From the NCBI GenBank assembly GCA_030041375.1, contig JASHOA010000072.1, positions 1-42,598 of the forward strand: DNA of 42,598 bases. The letters run 5' to 3'. The translations under genes were made by a program, and so were the position numbers. Positions 17,409 through 25,684 of the stretch are shown here, in pieces; positions within the stretch are counted from its first letter, which is position 1, and the number at the start of each line of letters is the position of its first letter. The notes under the pieces are model-generated. The model saw only the letters and a list, made by a program, of their open reading frames with translations, was not told where the DNA came from and made no database searches. The stretch comes from Acetobacteraceae bacterium. Its GTDB lineage: Bacteria > Pseudomonadota > Alphaproteobacteria > Acetobacterales > Acetobacteraceae.

Positions 17409-17792
17409 GTCCGGCCGGATCATCGGACATTCCAGCACCACCCCCAACTTTTGCACGGTCCCAGGGCATGTCGAGCAACCCGTTGGAACACCGTGAATTT
17501 CAGCTTGTCCTTGACACTGCGGAACGAGCGCGCTGCCACTCTTTACGGTTTGCATCTTTTGTAAAAAGTCAGCCCGAGCGAAGACTGATTGGGCGGCCCC
17601 TTCGGCAGCATCGCCGCAGGCCCTCCAATCGGCGATGTGTCAAAAGTGACAAAACAGCCGCCATCAAGGTGTATGGGCGCGCCGGTCCGACTGTGTATCG
17701 CAGACGTAATGAACGGCCAAAGCTGAGAATCGTGTTGATTCAACAGTTTACGCCAGATGGTGCCGGACCGGCCATTGAAAAGCTCCGTTTCC
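17409..17792. other. Unassigned DNA inside a Tn3-type right end
   Basis: No supported gene. Open frames on both strands have no motif I recognise. By orientation of the repeat at 17793-17830 this DNA would be the interior of a Tn3-family element whose transposase and resolvase genes are lost. Confidence 0.3.
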
Positions 17793-17830
17793 CTTACCGT
17801 CAGTTTCTGCACGTTGGGCACGAGAACCCC
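17793..17830 (-). repeat. Tn3-family 38-bp terminal inverted repeat (right end)
   Basis: Read on the minus strand it begins GGGGTTCTCGTGCCCAACG and ends CTGACGGTAAG. It has the length (38 bp), GGGG start and ACGGTAAG end of Tn3-family ends. The copy at 39807-39844 matches at 34 of 38 positions. The interior of this element lies to the left. Confidence 0.65.
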
Positions 17831-17939
17831 TTGCCGGGCCGCGCTCGGGGAAGGCGCGTGAATCTTATGCCACCGTCGCCAGACAGTGAGAGTTGCCGAC
17901 CGACATGGCGGTCCTGGTCTCAAATAGCGACAGTCGGTA

Positions 17940-18890
17940 TTACGCGCTCGCGGTGTTGAGCGCTTCCATCGCCTCGCTATCGAGGCGAAGCTCGGTCGCG
18001 GCGACCAGTTCCATCAGCTGTGCGAGGCTGGTGGCGCTGGAAATCGGCGCGGTGATGCTGGGTCGCGCCATCAGCCAGGCAAGCGCGACCTGCGACGGTT
18101 TGGCCCCGTAGCGATGTGCGACACCGTCGAGCGCTCCGAGAATCCGCAAACCTCGGGAAGTCAAGTGCTTCTCGACCTCTCCGGCACGCGCATGCCCGAC
18201 GATATCCTGTTCCGATCGGTACTTGCCAGTGAGAAAGCCACTGGCGAGCGAGAAGTAGCTGATCACCCCCAGCCCCTCGCTGAGACACAGCGCTTCCAGC
18301 TCCGCCTCGTAAGGTTTGCGCTCGACCAAATTGTACAGTGGCTGCAATGTTCGATACGAGGGATAGCCGAGCCGCTTGCTGGTTTCGAGCGACTCCTTGA
18401 GGCGGGGTGCGCCGAAGTTGGAAGCGCCAATGACGCGCACCTTGCCCTGCTTCACCAGTTGAGCATGCGCTTCAAGCGTTTCCTGTACCGGCGTCGTCGG
18501 ATCGTCGATGTGCGATTGATAGAGGTCGATGTAATCGGTGGCGAGTCGCCTCAGCGACGCCTCGACCTCGGCGAGGATGTAGGGCTTCGCCAGCCCCCTG
18601 CGAATAGGATCGAGCTCCCAGCCGACCTTGGTCGCGATGATGACATCGTCGCGCCTGCCGAACCTTTTCAGCCATTTCCCGATGATGGTCTCGGATTCGC
18701 CGCCTTGGTTGCCCGGAGCCCAGACCGAATAGGCATCCGCGGTGTCGATCATGTTGCCGCCGGCGTCGACAAAGGCGTCGAGGATCGAGAACGCGGTGGC
18801 CTCGTCGGCGGTCCAGCCGAAGACATTGCCGCCAAGAACGAGCGGCGCCACTGCAAACCCGGAATTGCCCAATTGGCGCTTGATCATCAT
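17940..18890 (-). CDS. Aldo-keto reductase
   Basis: A 316-residue TIM-barrel NAD(P)H oxidoreductase. The start at 18890 is preferred because GAGG lies five bases upstream; an in-frame start at 18932 adds 14 residues. The catalytic tetrad is visible: Asp49 and Tyr54 in MIDTADAYSVW, Lys88 in IIATKVG, and His127 in LYQSHIDD. The insertion SVWAPGNQGGESE and the C-terminal ISSATSLAQLMELVAA fit the YajO/Tas-like branch, which reduces aldehydes and ketones. It is the first gene after the Tn3-type end and is transcribed towards it, alone. Confidence 0.88.
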   Translation of the reverse strand: MMIKRQLGNSGFAVAPLVLGGNVFGWTADEATAFSILDAFVDAGGNMIDTADAYSVWAPGNQGGESETIIGKWLKRFGRRDDVIIATKVGWELDPIRRGLAKPYILAEVEASLRRLATDYIDLYQSHIDDPTTPVQETLEAHAQLVKQGKVRVIGASNFGAPRLKESLETSKRLGYPSYRTLQPLYNLVERKPYEAELEALCLSEGLGVISYFSLASGFLTGKYRSEQDIVGHARAGEVEKHLTSRGLRILGALDGVAHRYGAKPSQVALAWLMARPSITAPISSATSLAQLMELVAATELRLDSEAMEALNTASA

Positions 18891-19009
18891 GATGTCCTCG
18901 AACCTCGAAGGCGCACCCGCGCTCGCCGTCATCTCCCAGGGCGCAGCGACTCGCGCCTTCGCGTCGGCTGCGCGAAGGAAGTGACATTGCCCACTCCGGT
19001 CCGATCAAG

Positions 19010-19410
19010 CCGGCTGAAGGTGCCGTCGTCGTAGATGAATTCGGAAGTTACATAGCACACTGCTTCGTCTGTCAGGAAGAGAACCGCCCAGGCCGATATC
19101 GTCTTCGTCCGGTAGGCCGAGGGGGCAACTGCTTGGCCGTGAAGTCCGGCGATACGCGGCATCCTGCAACGGCGAGCGGGTCAGCTGCAACCTGGCACCT
19201 TTGCTCGTCGCGGCGGGGTGATTGGACCGCAGTGTTGATCAGGATTTCGAGAGCGCTCGGCCGGCGGTTCCGGCGCAACCCTTTGGCGCGGCCTCTAGCG
19301 TCGCTCGGTAGCGCCAGGACAGCACGACGTGCGTGGCGGCCCTGGCAAAGGAGAGCGCGATGCTGCGCCCGATTCCCTTGCCGGCGCCGGCGAGGCCCGC
19401 GACGCGATCC
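19010..19410 (-). pseudogene. SDR-family dehydrogenase pseudogene
   Basis: One minus frame keeps the Rossmann start (RVAGLAGAGKGIGRSIALSF then ARAATHVVLSWR). A second keeps ALEILINTA, in the position of the LVNNA strand. A third keeps the C-terminal end AVLFLTDEAVCYVTSEFIYDDG, matching ALFLASDEASYVTGxxxxVDGG of normal SDRs. About half of a 250-residue SDR, including the catalytic YxxxK, is deleted, and the pieces are out of frame. Confidence 0.65.
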
Positions 19411-19730
19411 TCGGCGTCGAATGCTGCCCATTGCAATTTACCCCTCGGCCTTTGGTGCTTTGCCCCGACGATGCGGCGCCGGCCGCGCGGCGTCACTTCC
19501 TCCTGACGCCGCGCTTACCACATCGCCGGCGCGCTGCCACGATGGCGTGCGCGGTAGCGCTCAATGCGCAGCGCCGAATGCACCTGTCCTATTCGCAAAA
19601 CGGGCGATCAGGAAGTTGCGCGCCACGGGCCGTCCATTGGTGGACGCGGACAACTATGGTGCTCGCTGTCGCATAGCGCCGCGCTGTTGCAGCGCCACTG
19701 CCCTTCCTTGATCAGATCCTAGAGGACATG

Positions 19731-20138
19731 CCGTTCGTCATCCGACCTGTACAGGCTGATCAGGGCACCAAGTTCTTTTCCAGGGCCGTTCAACGGCGGT
19801 TGACGGCGGCAAGACCAGATTCCGACCCAATCCACCCCGCTCCCCTCACCACGATAGGAAGGTTGAGTGCGTGCGGCACGCCCGCGGAGTTCGGGCTCGC
19901 TGCGGATGCCCAGGCTCCCGACATCGCGGACCGGCTCGCGGCGGACATGACTACAACTGGCATTAGAGCCCCGAAGCCATGAACGGCACCGCGCCGACCA
20001 ACTGCGTGTGGGAACGCGCCGGCAAGACACCGCTTCATGGCGAAGTTAGCGATGCAAACGACGCCTCGAAGAAGCGCATCCAGGTCCGGGAGCACGCCGT
20101 TGGTACCGCGTTACGAACAATGAAGCCATATCTGCTAA
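19731..20138 (+). pseudogene. IS481-family transposase, decayed C-terminal part
   Basis: Homology is spread over alternating plus frames: VIRPVQADQGTKFFSRAVQ (normally IQTDRGxEFF...VQ), FRPNPPRSPHHDRKVE (normally FRPIxPRSPHLNGKVE), DAQAPDIADRLAA and YNWH-stop-SPEAMNGTAP. It ends with ERAGKTPL...KRIQVREHAVGTALR. At least two frameshifts and one stop codon are present. The catalytic core upstream is missing. Confidence 0.7.
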
Positions 20139-20428
20139 CGGCACAACTGGCCGCAAAGAGCCGGGGCGAGACGATCCTAACCGGCGGCTCGACTCTCCGC
20201 GTCCAATTTGTTGACCAAGCGGACGACAGAATCGGCCATTCATGCGATCACGAATGCATGCGCGAGCAATGGCCATGTTGGCGTTCTGGGTCGGCTATTC
20301 CGCCGCCGAGGTTGCCCCGGTTGTGCGTCGCCTAAAGGAGATCGTGCTGCGTTCGGGAACACAACATTTGGTGACACGCCGATGCCGTGGCGTATCATCA
20401 CGTGGTACCAGCGCAAAGGAGGAATGTA

Positions 20429-20902
20429 ATGCCAAATCCCAGTTTGGAAGAGCGTGTGGCGCGGCTCGAAGCGATCGAAGAGATCAAGCAGCTGAAGGCG
20501 CGCTATTGCGCCTGTTGTGACGACCATTACGATCCGGATAGTATCGCTGCGCTGTTTGTTGAGGGCGGTGTTTGGGAGGGAGAACGCTTCGGCAACCATC
20601 TTGGGCGCGACCAGATCAGGGCCTTTTTCGCGAGCGTTTCGGGCGAAATCACTTTCGCGGCACACCTCGTTCTGAACGCGATCATCGAGCTTCAGAACGC
20701 CGATCACGCAACTGGGAAGTGGCGACTGATTATGCCTGCCACGTTTGTGGCGGAGGGTAGAAAGGAAGCAAAATGGCTCCTCGCGGCCTACAGTGAGAGC
20801 TACGTTCGTGTCGACGGACGGTGGCTGTTCCGCGAGATGCACACCCACGTCAACTTCCTGGAACCCCATCAGGGATCCTGGGCGAAAACGGCGGTGCTCT
20901 AG
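20429..20902 (+). CDS. NTF2-like / SnoaL-like fold protein
   Basis: A 157-residue protein with the SnoaL_4 pattern: VARLEAIEEIKQLKARYCACCDDHYDPDSIAALFVEGG is typical in the first third, followed by GRDQIRAFFASV and a C-terminal YVRVDGRWLFREMHTHVNFLEP. The fold is a cone-shaped barrel used by dehydratases, isomerases and hydroxylating enzymes. The start at 20429 is fixed by AAGGAGG seven bases upstream; the longer frame from 20387 has no site. It is likely an accessory catabolic enzyme for the hyu genes 0.8 kb downstream. Its reaction cannot be assigned. Confidence 0.75.
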   Translation: MPNPSLEERVARLEAIEEIKQLKARYCACCDDHYDPDSIAALFVEGGVWEGERFGNHLGRDQIRAFFASVSGEITFAAHLVLNAIIELQNADHATGKWRLIMPATFVAEGRKEAKWLLAAYSESYVRVDGRWLFREMHTHVNFLEPHQGSWAKTAVL

Positions 20903-21712
20903 GTAGGAGACCACATATGACCGCGGATGGCGAGGGCCGCGATATCGGGCGGCAGACCGAGGCCGCGTGCACGATGCATGTCTGCCGCCCAATCGTGGGT
21001 TGCCGGCAGCCGGCACCTCCGCGCTCTGCGTCCAGAGCGGCCACGGAGCTTGCCGGCCCGTCAGAGAAGTTCGTGCTTGACGGGAATAGCGAAGCGATCC
21101 CAAAGGGCAAGTTAGGGAGCGCGTGAAACCGCTCGATCAGACCAAGTCGCGCATGTTCAGTCAATCTGAACATGCTTGTCTTATGACTTTTTGCGCCGAT
21201 TGGGCGAGAAAGGGACCGCTGGGAGAGGGTGGCAGCCCTCTCCACAGCGGCGAGGGTCGGATCGGAGAAGAGCGGCAGGTCGGTATGCGCGCCGCGCCAA
21301 CGGCGGCGGAGCTTTTGCTATGAGGCAGGGCCTCGTGGCTCTGGGGGCTAGGGCTGCCGTCCCATGGCAGAGTGCATGTCCAGATGGGGCAAACAACAGC
21401 ATACTACGAAAGACGAAACATCGCGGGTGTGCTTGCGTCGCCGGCGACTTTCTGCTCAACACGATTGCCTACGACTTGGTCTGATCGCCGAAGCGGCCTG
21501 CCGCGTAGGAGGAGTGTGTCGAGTACGCACGAAACCCTCCGCTGGCCCCCGTTTCAATTGGTAATCGGCCATCAATCGGCTACGGCGACTCGGCACATTC
21601 GGGGGCTGGCGTGACAACTCACCGGTTTTTCGACGAATTGCTATATTGGTAGAGAACAACACTCGGACTGTGCGATCTGGCGACGCGGTAACCGAACGGC
21701 AGGAGGAAACGG
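20903..21712. other. Intergenic region upstream of hyuA1, with transposase tail
   Basis: No intact gene. At 21386-21484 a plus frame reads NNSILRKTKHRGCACVAGDF...TIAYDLV, resembling the C-terminus of IS5/IS1182-type transposases (LRKTxHRGxxxVxW...AAYNLVR). The region also holds the 25-bp palindrome at 21151-21175. hyuA1 is preceded by AGGAGG-like sequence at 21700-21708. No strong promoter was recognised. Confidence 0.45.
21151..21175. promoter_or_regulatory. 25-bp perfect palindrome, possible operator
   Basis: GCATGTTCAG-TCAAT-CTGAACATGC: perfect 10-bp arms around five bases, in non-coding DNA. It is too A+T-balanced and lacks a T-tract, so it is unlike a terminator. It may bind a dimeric regulator or belong to a dispersed intergenic repeat family. 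Confidence 0.4.
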
Positions 21713-23740
21713 ATGCGCTATATGCTCGGCGTCGACGTCGGCGGCACGTTCACCGACTTCGTCGCATACGACAGTCAAACCAAGGATATCAACGTCTGGA
21801 AGCGCATGTCGGTACCGCGCGATCCCGGCGAAGGCATTGTCCGCGGTCTGGCGCAATTCGAGCACCAGCCCGATATCCGCAACATCCGGCTCGGCACGAC
21901 GATCGCGACCAACGCGATCCTCGAGCGCAAGGGGGCGTGTGTCGCCTTCCTCACCACCAGCGGGTTTCGCGACGTGGTGTTCATCCAGCGCGGTAACCGC
22001 AAATACCATTACGATATCAACTGGGTGAAGCCAAAGCCCCTGGTCAAGCGGCGGCACTGCCGCGAAGTCGCCGAGCGGCTGGATTCGCAAGGCAACATCA
22101 TGGCTGCAGCGAACGAGGGCGAGCTGCGCGGGCTGGCGCGTGCGATCGCCGCCGATAAGGAGATCGAAGCAGTCGCGGTGGTGTTCCTGTTCTCCTACAT
22201 CAACCCCGTCCATGAGCGGCTGGTGCAGCGGATTTTCGCCGAAGAAGCTCCCGAGCTGCCGGTGTCCATTTCCTACGACGTGCTGCCCAAGTGGAAGGAA
22301 TACGAGCGCGCATCGACCACGATCGCTGACGCTTACATCAAGCCGATCGTGGCTGCGCAGCTCGGCACAATGGCCGAAAAGCTTGAGCGGAGCGTGGGGA
22401 CGCGCAAGGTGTCGGTCATCAAGTCGAACGGTGGCGAAATGACGCTGCAAGCGGCCGCCAGCGCGCCGATTCACATGGCGGTCTCCGGTCCCACGGGCGG
22501 CGTGGTGGCGGGTCGGCATATTGCCAAGCTGCTCGGCATCGATTCGCTGGTGACCATCGACATGGGTGGCACTTCAACGGACGTTTCCACGATTGTCGGC
22601 GGGCAGGAGAGTTTCACGACGGGCTTCGAGATCGAATGGGGATTGCCGATCCAGATCCCCATGATCGATATTCGCACCATCGGCGCCGGCGGCGGCTCGA
22701 TCGCCTGGATCGACAAGGGCGGCATGCTGCGGGTCGGGCCGCAAAGCGCGGGCGCCGCGCCGGGCCCGGCCTGCTACGGTGCGGGCGGAACCGACGCGAC
22801 GGTGACCGACGCCAACCTGCTGCTCGGGCGGCTCAATCCTGCGTACTTTCTGGGCGGCAGCATGGCCCTCGACGTGACCGCCGCGGAAAGCGCGATGGCG
22901 CGGCTGGCCGACCGGCTTGGCAAACCGGCGGAGGAAACGGCCATGTCGGTGCTGCGCATTGCCAATACCAATATGATCGGCGCGCTGCGCAGCGTGCTGA
23001 TCGAGCGCGGGCTCGATCCGCGCGATTTCACGCTGATGAGCTTTGGCGGCGCCGGCCCACTGCATGTCTCCGATCTGATCGAGGAAATGGGCATTCCCCG
23101 CGCAGTGGTGCCGAACCACCCCGGGCAGTTCTCAGCCTATGGCTTTATCCTCACCGATGCCCGAGTGGACCGGCATCGCACCCTGCAACTGACTTCGAAG
23201 CGATTCGACCGCGAGCGCGCAACGGAAGTGCTCAAAACCTTGATCGAGGAGGCGCTCGAGGATTTGCGGGCCCAGGGCTACGCGGAGAACGTGCAGATCT
23301 TCCGTAGCCTGGAGATGCGCTATCTCGGGCAGAACTATGAGTTGGAGCTCCCGATCGCGTTCGACACGTTCAGCCCCGAGAACACCACCGCGCTCTGGGA
23401 GCAATTCCATGTCGCGCACCGCGCCCGTTTCGGCTTCGATATTCCCGGCGAGGTGATCGAGATCGTGAATTTCTCTGCGACCGTCGTCTCGATCACGCCG
23501 AAGCCGGTGTTTCGCGAACTGGAACCGGCGGCGGGCGATCCGGAGCCGATTGAGACGCGCCTGGTACATTTCATCGATGGCCGCAAATCGGTACCGGTCT
23601 ACCGCCGCGATGCGCTCAGTGCGAACCATAGCATCGCCGGTCCGGCCATCGTTGAGGAAATCGCCTCGGTTACGGTGCTGAACCCGGGACACCGGCTGTT
23701 CGTCGATCGGTTCGGCAATATGGTGATCGAGCGCGCGTAA
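21713..23740 (+). CDS. Hydantoinase A / acetophenone-carboxylase alpha-like ATPase subunit (HyuA1)
   Basis: A 675-residue HyuA-family protein. The actin-like ATP-binding elements are GVDVGGTFTDF (6-16), LGTTIATNAILERKG (about 63-77), DMGGTSTDVS (about 283) and GAGGGSIAW (about 324). The SFGGAGPLHVSDL motif and the C-terminal ligase-like barrel follow. HyuA proteins phosphorylate an amide or enol oxygen and work with a HyuB partner in N-methylhydantoinase, 5-oxoprolinase, caprolactamase and acetone/acetophenone carboxylases. AGGAGGAAACGG precedes the ATG. hyuB1 follows 26 bp downstream. Which reaction is catalysed here is not decidable by eye; the small Cys4 protein in the operon favours the carboxylase-like branch. 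Confidence 0.88.
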   Translation: MRYMLGVDVGGTFTDFVAYDSQTKDINVWKRMSVPRDPGEGIVRGLAQFEHQPDIRNIRLGTTIATNAILERKGACVAFLTTSGFRDVVFIQRGNRKYHYDINWVKPKPLVKRRHCREVAERLDSQGNIMAAANEGELRGLARAIAADKEIEAVAVVFLFSYINPVHERLVQRIFAEEAPELPVSISYDVLPKWKEYERASTTIADAYIKPIVAAQLGTMAEKLERSVGTRKVSVIKSNGGEMTLQAAASAPIHMAVSGPTGGVVAGRHIAKLLGIDSLVTIDMGGTSTDVSTIVGGQESFTTGFEIEWGLPIQIPMIDIRTIGAGGGSIAWIDKGGMLRVGPQSAGAAPGPACYGAGGTDATVTDANLLLGRLNPAYFLGGSMALDVTAAESAMARLADRLGKPAEETAMSVLRIANTNMIGALRSVLIERGLDPRDFTLMSFGGAGPLHVSDLIEEMGIPRAVVPNHPGQFSAYGFILTDARVDRHRTLQLTSKRFDRERATEVLKTLIEEALEDLRAQGYAENVQIFRSLEMRYLGQNYELELPIAFDTFSPENTTALWEQFHVAHRARFGFDIPGEVIEIVNFSATVVSITPKPVFRELEPAAGDPEPIETRLVHFIDGRKSVPVYRRDALSANHSIAGPAIVEEIASVTVLNPGHRLFVDRFGNMVIERA

Positions 23741-23766
23741 CAGGGCTCAGGCGGAGGACATTCGCC

Positions 23767-25470
23767 ATGGACATAGTGACCATGAACCTCTTGGATTCGA
23801 CAATGGTGTCGATCTGCCGGGAGATGGGCATTACGCTGATGAAGACGTCGTATTCGACGATCTTCAACGAGGCCCTGGATTTCACCTGCGCGCTCGCTGA
23901 CACCGCGGGTGACATGATCGCGGTCGCCGAATTCTGCCCGGCGCAGATCGGCGGCATGCCGCTGCTCATCAAGAGCTGCGCGCAGGAAATCCCCACCTCC
24001 GCGATGGAGGAGGGTGACGTGATCGTGCACAACGATCCTTATCGTGGTGGGCTGCACACTCCCGAGCACACGTTCTTCAAGCCGGTGTTCTACGACGGCG
24101 ATCTGATGGGCTTCGCCGTATCGATCGGTCACATCGCCGAAGTGGGCGGCATGGTGCCGGGTGCATTCGCCGGCGAGGCAACGGAGATCTTCCACGAGGG
24201 CCTACGTGTGCCACCGCTCAAGATTATCAAGCGCGGCCAGGACGTGGAAGAGGTCTGGAAAGTGCTGCTCGCGAACGTGCGCACCCCGCGCTACAACTAC
24301 GGTGATCTCCGCGCGCTCATCAGTTCGGTCGATCTCGGCGAGCAGCGCCTCAGGATGATGATCGGCAAGTACGGAAAGGAGGTGTTCCGCCAGACCACGC
24401 GTGACCTGATGGACTATTCCGAGCGGCGGATGCGAGCGGAGATCGCATCCATTCCCGACGGCATCTACCGATTTCAGGACGTGGTGGAGAATGACGGAAT
24501 TGAGGAGCGGGAATACGCCATCAGGGTCGCGGCATACGTCCAGGGCGACGAAATCGTCGTCGATTACACGGGAAGTTCGCCGCAGGCGCGCGGCCCCATC
24601 AACGCCACGCTTGGCGTGACATGGTCGGCCACGTACAACGGGCTGCTGCATCTGACCGATCCGACAATCCCGAAGAACTCGGGATGCTTCCGGCCGGTGA
24701 AGATCGTCGCACCCCCCGGCACGGTCGTAAATGTTGATTATCCCGGTCCGGAAGTGGGCGGCAATACCGAGACACATCCACGCATCGCCGGCGCGGTGAT
24801 CGGCGCACTCGCACCCGCTGTGCCGCATCGCGCCATGGCGGCCGAGGGCTCGACTCACATCAATTTCGTGTTCGGCGGCTACGACGAACAGAATGACGAG
24901 TACTTTGCCTGCTACGACATCGAAATGGTGGGCTGGGGCGGGCGCCTTGCCGCCGACGGCAACGACGGGCAGGATTCCATCAACGGCAACTGCCGCGCCA
25001 TGCCGGTCGAGGTATTCGAGACCCGCTACCCGTGGCGTATCGAGGAGTGGCGCCTGCTGACAGACTCGGGCGGTGCAGGCACGCACCGCGGCGGACTCGC
25101 CACCGGCAAGCGCCTGCTCTGCTGCAAGACCGACATCACCGTGAGCCAGATGACGGACCGGCACCGCATCAAGCCCTGGGGCTTCGGCGGCGGCAAGGAG
25201 GGTGCAAACGGCGCCACGCTGATCCGGCGCGCCGGCAGCACGAAATGGCAGACGGTCGTAGAGGCGTTCAACAAGCGCTCCAGCAGCAAATACGCCAATA
25301 TCACCATTCGTCCGGGCGATCGCTTGCAGCTCATTGCGCCGGGCGGCGGAGGCTGGGGAGATCCGGCGGAGCGTGACCGCGCCGCGATCAGGGAGGATAT
25401 CCGCGAGGGCTACGTATCGGCCGAGCGCGCCTTCAAGGATTACGGCTTTCAGGCGAACAAGGAGGATTGA
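23767..25470 (+). CDS. Hydantoinase B / carboxylase-type catalytic subunit (HyuB1)
   Basis: A 567-residue HyuB-family protein starting MDIVTMNLLD, preceded by GGCGGAGGA. Family motifs in order: TSYSTIFNEALDFTCALAD (about 35-55), GDVIVHNDPYRGGLHTPEH (about 84-102) and IGHIAEVGGMVPG. LANVRTPRYNYGD, PINATLGVTWSATYNGL and a glycine-rich C-terminus (APGGGGWGDPAERD) follow. It forms the catalytic partner of HyuA1 in the cytoplasm. By eye it is about two-thirds identical to the HyuB2 product encoded two genes downstream, showing a tandem duplication with the small Cys4 gene between. The stop lies 2 bp before the ATG of the small gene. Confidence 0.88.
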   Translation: MDIVTMNLLDSTMVSICREMGITLMKTSYSTIFNEALDFTCALADTAGDMIAVAEFCPAQIGGMPLLIKSCAQEIPTSAMEEGDVIVHNDPYRGGLHTPEHTFFKPVFYDGDLMGFAVSIGHIAEVGGMVPGAFAGEATEIFHEGLRVPPLKIIKRGQDVEEVWKVLLANVRTPRYNYGDLRALISSVDLGEQRLRMMIGKYGKEVFRQTTRDLMDYSERRMRAEIASIPDGIYRFQDVVENDGIEEREYAIRVAAYVQGDEIVVDYTGSSPQARGPINATLGVTWSATYNGLLHLTDPTIPKNSGCFRPVKIVAPPGTVVNVDYPGPEVGGNTETHPRIAGAVIGALAPAVPHRAMAAEGSTHINFVFGGYDEQNDEYFACYDIEMVGWGGRLAADGNDGQDSINGNCRAMPVEVFETRYPWRIEEWRLLTDSGGAGTHRGGLATGKRLLCCKTDITVSQMTDRHRIKPWGFGGGKEGANGATLIRRAGSTKWQTVVEAFNKRSSSKYANITIRPGDRLQLIAPGGGGWGDPAERDRAAIREDIREGYVSAERAFKDYGFQANKED

Positions 25471-25472
25471 TC

Positions 25473-25670
25473 ATGCGATTTTCGACCAATGGATATTACA
25501 TCGAGAAGTACATCAAGTGCAGGAACTGCGGCGTGCTGATCTATGATCACGGCATCGAGATCGAGCGCGACGGCAAGCCGCAGATCTTCTGTTCGGAGTG
25601 GTGCGTGCAGTGGTCGGCGCTCCGGGAATCTGGGGCCGAGAACATCCGCCTTCCGCTCCCTCAGGCGTGA
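25473..25670 (+). CDS. Small Cys4 (CxxCG...FCSxWC) protein, copy 1
   Basis: A 65-residue protein. AAGGAGG overlaps the end of hyuB1 and sits seven bases before the ATG. Four cysteines, C16 and C19 (KCRNCG) and C40 and C44 (IFCSEWCVQW), make a likely zinc site. The N-terminal MRFSTNGYYIEKYIKC is shared with copy 2 at 34007-34234. Acetone and acetophenone carboxylases, which use HyuA/HyuB-like subunits, also have a small zinc-binding subunit. By analogy this may be a structural or CO2/substrate-channelling subunit of the HyuA1/HyuB complex. I know of no named family for it. It is sandwiched between hyuB1 and hyuB2. Confidence 0.8.
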   Translation: MRFSTNGYYIEKYIKCRNCGVLIYDHGIEIERDGKPQIFCSEWCVQWSALRESGAENIRLPLPQA

Positions 25671-25684
25671 CGGAGCACGCCGCA

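Larger units (their letters stand above)
18891..20428. other. 1.5-kb region with two pseudogenes and no intact gene
   Basis: Contains an SDR pseudogene on the minus strand (19010-19410) and an IS481 transposase tail on the plus strand (19731-20138). The parts between and after them (19420-19730 and 20140-20410) are unassigned. Open frames there overlap on several strands without family motifs. Confidence 0.6.
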
